From contig JAOSKK010000023.1 of the NCBI GenBank assembly GCA_027493615.1, positions 124,001 through 188,000 of the forward strand: a stretch of DNA of 64,000 bases. The letters are read 5' to 3'. Within the stretch, counting starts at the first letter, position 1, and each line of letters opens with the position of its first letter. The translations under genes were made by a program, and so were the position numbers. The DNA is from Verrucomicrobiota bacterium. Its GTDB lineage: Bacteria; Verrucomicrobiota; Verrucomicrobiia; Limisphaerales; J093. This document shows, one piece after another, positions 60,500-64,000 of this stretch. The notes beneath the pieces are model-generated. The model was not told the DNA's origin. It worked only from the letters and a program-made list of their open reading frames with translations, and ran no database searches.

Positions 60500-60908
60500 C
60501 GTCCTCGTGGACACCTCCGGGCTCTACGCCCTGGCCGATCGCCAGGACGCCGAGCACCAGCGGGCCGCCGAGTGTGCCCGCAATCTCGCCACCAGCGGGG
60601 CCCGCCTCCTGGTGACGGACTACATCCTGGAGGAAGCCCTCACGCTCGCCCGCGCCCGGGCCGGTGCCGCGGCGGCGCTCAAACTGCTCGAGATCGTCGA
60701 ACGAAGCGCCGCCTTCTCGCTGGTCTGGATCGGCGCCGAGCAGTTCCAGGCGGCCAAGAACTTCTTCCGGAAGCACGCGGACCACGATTACTCCTTCACC
60801 GACTGCACCAGTTTCGTGGTGATGCAGCAGCTCCGGATCCGCCAGGCCGTGACGACCGACCAGCACTTTGCGGAAGCCGGTTTCGAGCCGTTGCTGCCGC
60901 CCGCGTGA
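60489..60908 (+). CDS. VapC-type PIN-domain toxin
   Basis: Predicted Mg2+-dependent ribonuclease of 139 residues. The PIN acids are Asp8 (VLVDTSGLYAL), Glu48/49 (TDYILEEALTLA), Asp105 (SFTDCTSFVVM) and Asp124 (AVTTDQHF). The pairing with a Phd antitoxin rather than a classic VapB is common. ATG 60489 overlaps the antitoxin, implying coupled translation. Its stop overlaps the following transporter start by 4 nt (GTGA), an unusual link to a housekeeping-type gene. Confidence 0.92.
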   Translation: MARDVLVDTSGLYALADRQDAEHQRAAECARNLATSGARLLVTDYILEEALTLARARAGAAAALKLLEIVERSAAFSLVWIGAEQFQAAKNFFRKHADHDYSFTDCTSFVVMQQLRIRQAVTTDQHFAEAGFEPLLPPA

Positions 60909-61915
60909 ACCGCCGCCAGCTCGACCCCTTGGTCTTCCTTCGCCTTCTGACCAACGCGTTTCCGCTCTGGGTGCTGGCGGGCGGGGCGCTGGCCCTCTGG
61001 CACCCCCCCTGGTTCACCTGGTTCACGGGCGACTGGATCACGTGGGGCCTCGCCGTGATCATGCTGGGCATGGGAATCACGCTTCGGGTCGAGGACTTCC
61101 GCGCCGTCGCGCGCGCCCCGCGGGTGGTGGGGTTGGGCTTCGGCGCCCAGTACCTGATCATGCCCTCCCTGGGCTGGAGCATCGCGCACGCCCTGGACCT
61201 GCCCACCCCCTACGCGGTGGGCCTCATCCTCGTCTCCTGTTGCCCCGGGGGCACTGCCTCGAACGTCGTCACCTTCCTGGCGGGTGGGCGGCTGGCGCTG
61301 TCGGTCCTCATGACCATGGCCTCGACGCTGGCGGCGGTGATCATGACGCCGCTGCTCACCAAAGGGCTGGCCGGCACCCTGGTGCCCGTGCCCGCCACCG
61401 GGCTCCTGCTGAGTACGGTCAAGGTGGTGCTGGCGCCCGTGCTGCTGGGCCTCGCCCTGCATCACCTGGCACCCCGCGCCGTCCGGTGGATCCTGCCCGC
61501 GGCACCGCTGGTCTCGGTGATCACCATTGCCCTGATTTGCGCCAGCATCATTGGGAGCAGTGCCAACGCGTTGCGGAGCTCGGGTGGTCGCCTGTTGTGG
61601 GCGGTGGTGCTGCTGCACAGCGGCGGGTTCGGCCTGGGCTATCTGGCGGCGCACCTCGGGCGGCAGGACCCCACGGTGTGCCGCACAGTGTCCATCGAGG
61701 TGGGCATGCAGAACTCCGGCCTGGGCGCCGTGCTCGCGCGCACCCATTTCGCGGACCCGCTGACCGCCCTGCCTTGCGCGCTGTCCGCGACGGTCCACTC
61801 GGTGATCGGCAGCCTGCTGGCAGGGTGGTGGCGTTGGCGGGGTGCCGGGGGAACGGGCCGGCATCAACGGGCGGCCGGTGCGCCTTCCCCAGGCCCGGCA
61901 GCCGGTCCGCGGTAA
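60905..61915 (+). CDS. Bile acid:sodium symporter (BASS) family transporter
   Basis: Inner-membrane Na+-coupled organic anion transporter, 336 residues with about nine to ten helices. The hallmarks are LGMGITLRVEDFRAV, VGLILVSCCPGGTASNVVTF (the crossover motif), and SIEVGMQNSGLGAVLA. The GTG start at 60905 overlaps the vapC stop. The natural substrate is uncertain; bacterial members carry keto acids or pantothenate-like compounds. The C-terminal tail overlaps the convergent GAF gene by 52 nt. Confidence 0.92.
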   Translation: MNRRQLDPLVFLRLLTNAFPLWVLAGGALALWHPPWFTWFTGDWITWGLAVIMLGMGITLRVEDFRAVARAPRVVGLGFGAQYLIMPSLGWSIAHALDLPTPYAVGLILVSCCPGGTASNVVTFLAGGRLALSVLMTMASTLAAVIMTPLLTKGLAGTLVPVPATGLLLSTVKVVLAPVLLGLALHHLAPRAVRWILPAAPLVSVITIALICASIIGSSANALRSSGGRLLWAVVLLHSGGFGLGYLAAHLGRQDPTVCRTVSIEVGMQNSGLGAVLARTHFADPLTALPCALSATVHSVIGSLLAGWWRWRGAGGTGRHQRAAGAPSPGPAAGPR

Positions 61916-62371
61916 AGCGCCGCCAGTTCCCGCGCCAGGGCCTCGAGGTGGGCCTGGTCCACCTCGTCGAAGGCCGCGGGTTGGTCGGAGTCGATGTCCA
62001 GCACGGCGCGCACCGCGCCGGTCGGATCCAGCACCGGCACCACGATCTCGGACCGCGTCGTGCTCGAGCAGGCGATGTGGTACGGCAGCGCCGTCACGTC
62101 CGCGACCCGCTGCGTCGCCCGCTCCCGGGCGCAGCGGCCGCACACCCCACGCTCAAAAAGGGATCGTCAGACAGCCATGCCCGCCCTGATACGGACCCAC
62201 TTTGAGCAGACCGGGCGCCGTCACACGATAGAACCCCACCCAGTCAAAGGCCTCGAACGCGTGGTACAACTCCGCCACGACCGTCGACTGGACCGCGATC
62301 TCGTCCTGCTCGCCGGCAATCAGGGCGCACAGGCGACGCATGACTTCCCGGTACCGTTCGGTCTTGTCCAT
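61864..62371 (-). CDS. msrC: Free methionine-(R)-sulfoxide reductase (GAF domain), frameshifted
   Basis: Reduces free Met-R-sulfoxide in the cytoplasm. Joined length is about 168 residues. The three active-site cysteines of the family are present with the correct spacing: Cys67 (GGHGCLTIPF), Cys77 (GVCGRCA) and Cys101 (YHIACSS), 10 and 24 apart as in E. coli. SEIVVPVLDPTGAVRAVLDI completes the GAF domain. The frame breaks in the AAAAA run at 62155-62159 (plus strand); removing one base joins IPF to ERGVCG. It lies 80 nt downstream of an oxidoreductase gene. Confidence 0.9.
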
Positions 62372-62451
62372 GCCGGGCGCCCGTCGCGCAGCGTTCGTCC
62401 AACAAACGCAGACGAGGGGCGACGGTGGAGGTCCAGCGGGGCGTCTCCGCC

Positions 62452-63582
62452 CTACGCGGGCAACGAGAACGCCGGCAGCTTCACGATCGCTCCGCCCTTG
62501 AGGGCGGATTCGTGGGCGCACAGGCCGACACACGTCCAGTTGGCGGACTGCTGCGCGTTCGGGAACGGATCGCGATCCTCGATCAACGCCATCAGGAACT
62601 CGTGGGCCAGGTGGGGATGGGAGCCGCCATGACCGGCGCCCTGGGTGAAGCTGAGGTGGGTCTTCTTGCCCAGGTCGTACACGCCCTTGGTGGTGAACCG
62701 GCGAATGGGCGCCGGCAACCGCTTCGCAAAGTCGGGCGCCTTGACCAGCTTCGGGATCTTGGGTTCGGGCAGCTTGGCGCGATGCAGCACCAGCGGCTCG
62801 TGCTCGATGAGCGGCCATTCCACCGAGGCCTTCGAGCCGTAGACGTCGAAGCTTTCCCGGTATTGCCGGGCCACGTCGAACAGGGACCGGTAGATGCGGG
62901 CGGCCAGGTCGGACTTGTGAAACTTGATGTGGGTGGTCTCGATGGCGAAGGGCGATCCGTACTTCGCGATGAGCTCCTCGCGGATCGTGCCGGAGCCGAA
63001 GCAGGAGACGTATTCGGCCGTGGCGTTGGTCAGCGCACAGACGGGGCCCACGCAATGCGTGGCGTACCACATGGGCGGCAAACCGGGCCAGTAATTCGGC
63101 CAGCCGTCCATGTCCTGCTGATGGCTGGCCTGCAGGAACTGGATCTTGCCCAGCGTCCCCTCGTCGGCAAGTTGCTTGATGTAGAGATACTCGCGCGCAT
63201 ACACCACCGTCTCCATCATCATGTACTTCAGGCCGGTCTTGCGCTGAAGGTCCACGATCTTCCGGCAGTCCGCGACCGAGGTCGCCATGGGCACCGTGCA
63301 GGCCACGTGCTTGCCGGCCCGCAGCGCGGCGAGGGACATCTCTGCGTGGTCCGGGATGGGCGTGTTGATGTGCACGGCATGCACGTCCGGGTCGGCCAGC
63401 AGATCCCGGTAGTCGGTGTACCGCTTGGCGATCCCGAAGGCGTCCCCGATGGCGTCGAGCTTCTCCGGGGTACGCTGGCAGATCGCTTCGAGGCGTGCGT
63501 GCGGGTGCCGCTGGTATATCGGGATGAACTCGGCGCCGAATCCCAACCCAACGATGGCGATGTTGATGCGGTTCTGGCTCAT
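62452..63582 (-). CDS. Gfo/Idh/MocA family oxidoreductase (cytoplasmic)
   Basis: 376 residues without a signal peptide, unlike the two Tat-exported homologues in this window. The Rossmann motif is IVGLGFGAEFIP, HINTPIPDHAEM precedes GKHVACTVPMATSV, where the usual EKP is replaced by TVPMA, so the catalytic set is atypical. THIKFHKSDLAARIYRSLFD and GAGHGGSHPHLAHEFLMALI are found in a branch common in soil bacteria. ATG 63582 is preferred over a start at 63621. The substrate is unknown. Confidence 0.9.
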   Translation of the reverse strand: MSQNRINIAIVGLGFGAEFIPIYQRHPHARLEAICQRTPEKLDAIGDAFGIAKRYTDYRDLLADPDVHAVHINTPIPDHAEMSLAALRAGKHVACTVPMATSVADCRKIVDLQRKTGLKYMMMETVVYAREYLYIKQLADEGTLGKIQFLQASHQQDMDGWPNYWPGLPPMWYATHCVGPVCALTNATAEYVSCFGSGTIREELIAKYGSPFAIETTHIKFHKSDLAARIYRSLFDVARQYRESFDVYGSKASVEWPLIEHEPLVLHRAKLPEPKIPKLVKAPDFAKRLPAPIRRFTTKGVYDLGKKTHLSFTQGAGHGGSHPHLAHEFLMALIEDRDPFPNAQQSANWTCVGLCAHESALKGGAIVKLPAFSLPA

Positions 63583-63650
63583 GGCAGGTCCTGATGTCTC
63601 TGGGTGTTGACGACGTGGCACGTCGGTGTTTCCGGGAATCGCGGCGGACT

Positions 63651-64000
63651 CTACGCGGCCAAGCCGGACGTTTCAACCGTGCTTTTGCGCGGCGCTTCCC
63701 GCTCGCCAGCAAGCAGTCCGGTGGCCGCAACCCGCAACCCGGCCTGCAACCGCTGGCGCGCGCGAGTCATCACGACGTAGTTGTTCACGCCCCCAATCGC
63801 CCCCCAGAGCAACGTGACCGCCAGCCAGCTCCACACCCCCACCACGAACAGCGCCCCGATAAACACCAGCCAGGGCACCACCAACACCCGGAAGATCGCC
63901 CGTAACGCCGCCCACTGCGGACGCCGCCCCGCCACGCTGTACCACATCGCCGCCCAGGCCAGCGTCGGCATGTCCCACGCAAACAGCACCATCGCCACCA
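63651..64000 (-). CDS. C-terminal part of a polytopic membrane protein (partial at window end)
   Basis: About 115 residues with three hydrophobic segments: FAWDMPTLAWAAMWYSVAG, FRVLVVPWLVFIGALFVVGV and LAVTLLWGAIGGVNNYVVMT, then RARQRLQAGLRVAATG. The pattern resembles the end of ABC-2 type permeases of this phylum, in which a membrane helix with WxxMW is followed by a GRRP loop. The start is beyond base 64000. The assignment is tentative. Confidence 0.6.
   Translation of the reverse strand, partial: VAMVLFAWDMPTLAWAAMWYSVAGRRPQWAALRAIFRVLVVPWLVFIGALFVVGVWSWLAVTLLWGAIGGVNNYVVMTRARQRLQAGLRVAATGLLAGEREAPRKSTVETSGLAA

Overview
This is a 64 kb window of very GC-rich DNA. It looks like a Verrucomicrobiota chromosome, probably of the Limisphaerales/Pedosphaera type. 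The sequence shows a DUF1501 gene next to a PSD1-type cytochrome/DUF1549/LamG/DUF1553 gene, three H-X9-DG type pseudopilins starting with an FTLIELLVV-like methylation motif, a DUF1080 protein, Tat-exported Gfo/Idh/MocA oxidoreductases, a DUF6057-like gene beside a TolB-like haem-motif protein, and a lamin-tail/CotH surface protein. This combination is known mainly from Verrucomicrobiota and Planctomycetota; the placement is inference. No rRNA, CRISPR array, prophage or replication origin was seen.

Layout. 0-2.3 kb: two metal-uptake ABC permeases, the first fused to a DtxR-like domain. 2.5-13.8 kb: SDR, pseudopilin, xylose isomerase with an exported oxidoreductase, a secreted glycosidase, HPr, a second pseudopilin, a Na+/H+ antiporter and NadA. 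14-18 kb: Na+/sugar symporter with a GalM lipoprotein, an RRM protein and IF-1. 18.2-24.6 kb: a DUF1080 protein faces a leftward six-gene operon (pseudopilin, Cys-rich secreted protein, membrane-anchored protein, MauE-like protein, GT-C-like membrane protein, GT2). 24.8-28.9 kb: a WPFYG-repeat exported protein followed by mlaE-mlaF-mlaD. 29-41.7 kb: a damaged GxxExxY gene, the DUF1501/PSD1 pair, a toxin-antitoxin pair with attC-like sequence upstream, GH43, an oxidoreductase, and nuoF-nuoG. 41.8-47.9 kb: tRNA-Gln, an inverted-repeat element, tRNA-Ser, an RTX fragment, DUF6057/TolB-like genes, a glycosidase and tRNA-Pro. 48-64 kb: a conserved unknown, a ChbG-like deacetylase, an SGNH hydrolase, UvrA, the CotH/LTD protein, an IS200-like transposase framed by 36-bp REP-type inverted repeats, a Phd/VapC pair, a BASS transporter, free-Met-sulfoxide reductase, another oxidoreductase, and the end of a membrane protein.

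The genes fit a heterotroph that degrades plant or algal polysaccharides. Secreted glycosidases, a GDSL esterase-like enzyme and a deacetylase would release sugars. A Na+/sugar symporter, mutarotase and xylose isomerase would take them up and feed them into metabolism. HPr (His15 and Ser46) and the DUF1080 and Gfo/Idh families fit the same lifestyle. The Mla cassette points to a maintained outer membrane.

Two cautions. About 19 genes are broken by single-base gains or losses, nearly always in short homopolymer runs, with intact homology on both sides. These are most likely sequence errors, so I annotate the joined gene and give the frameshift position. The window also carries at least five families of short palindromic repeats (REP/BIME/MITE-like), several of which have become coding sequence or stop codons of neighbouring genes.
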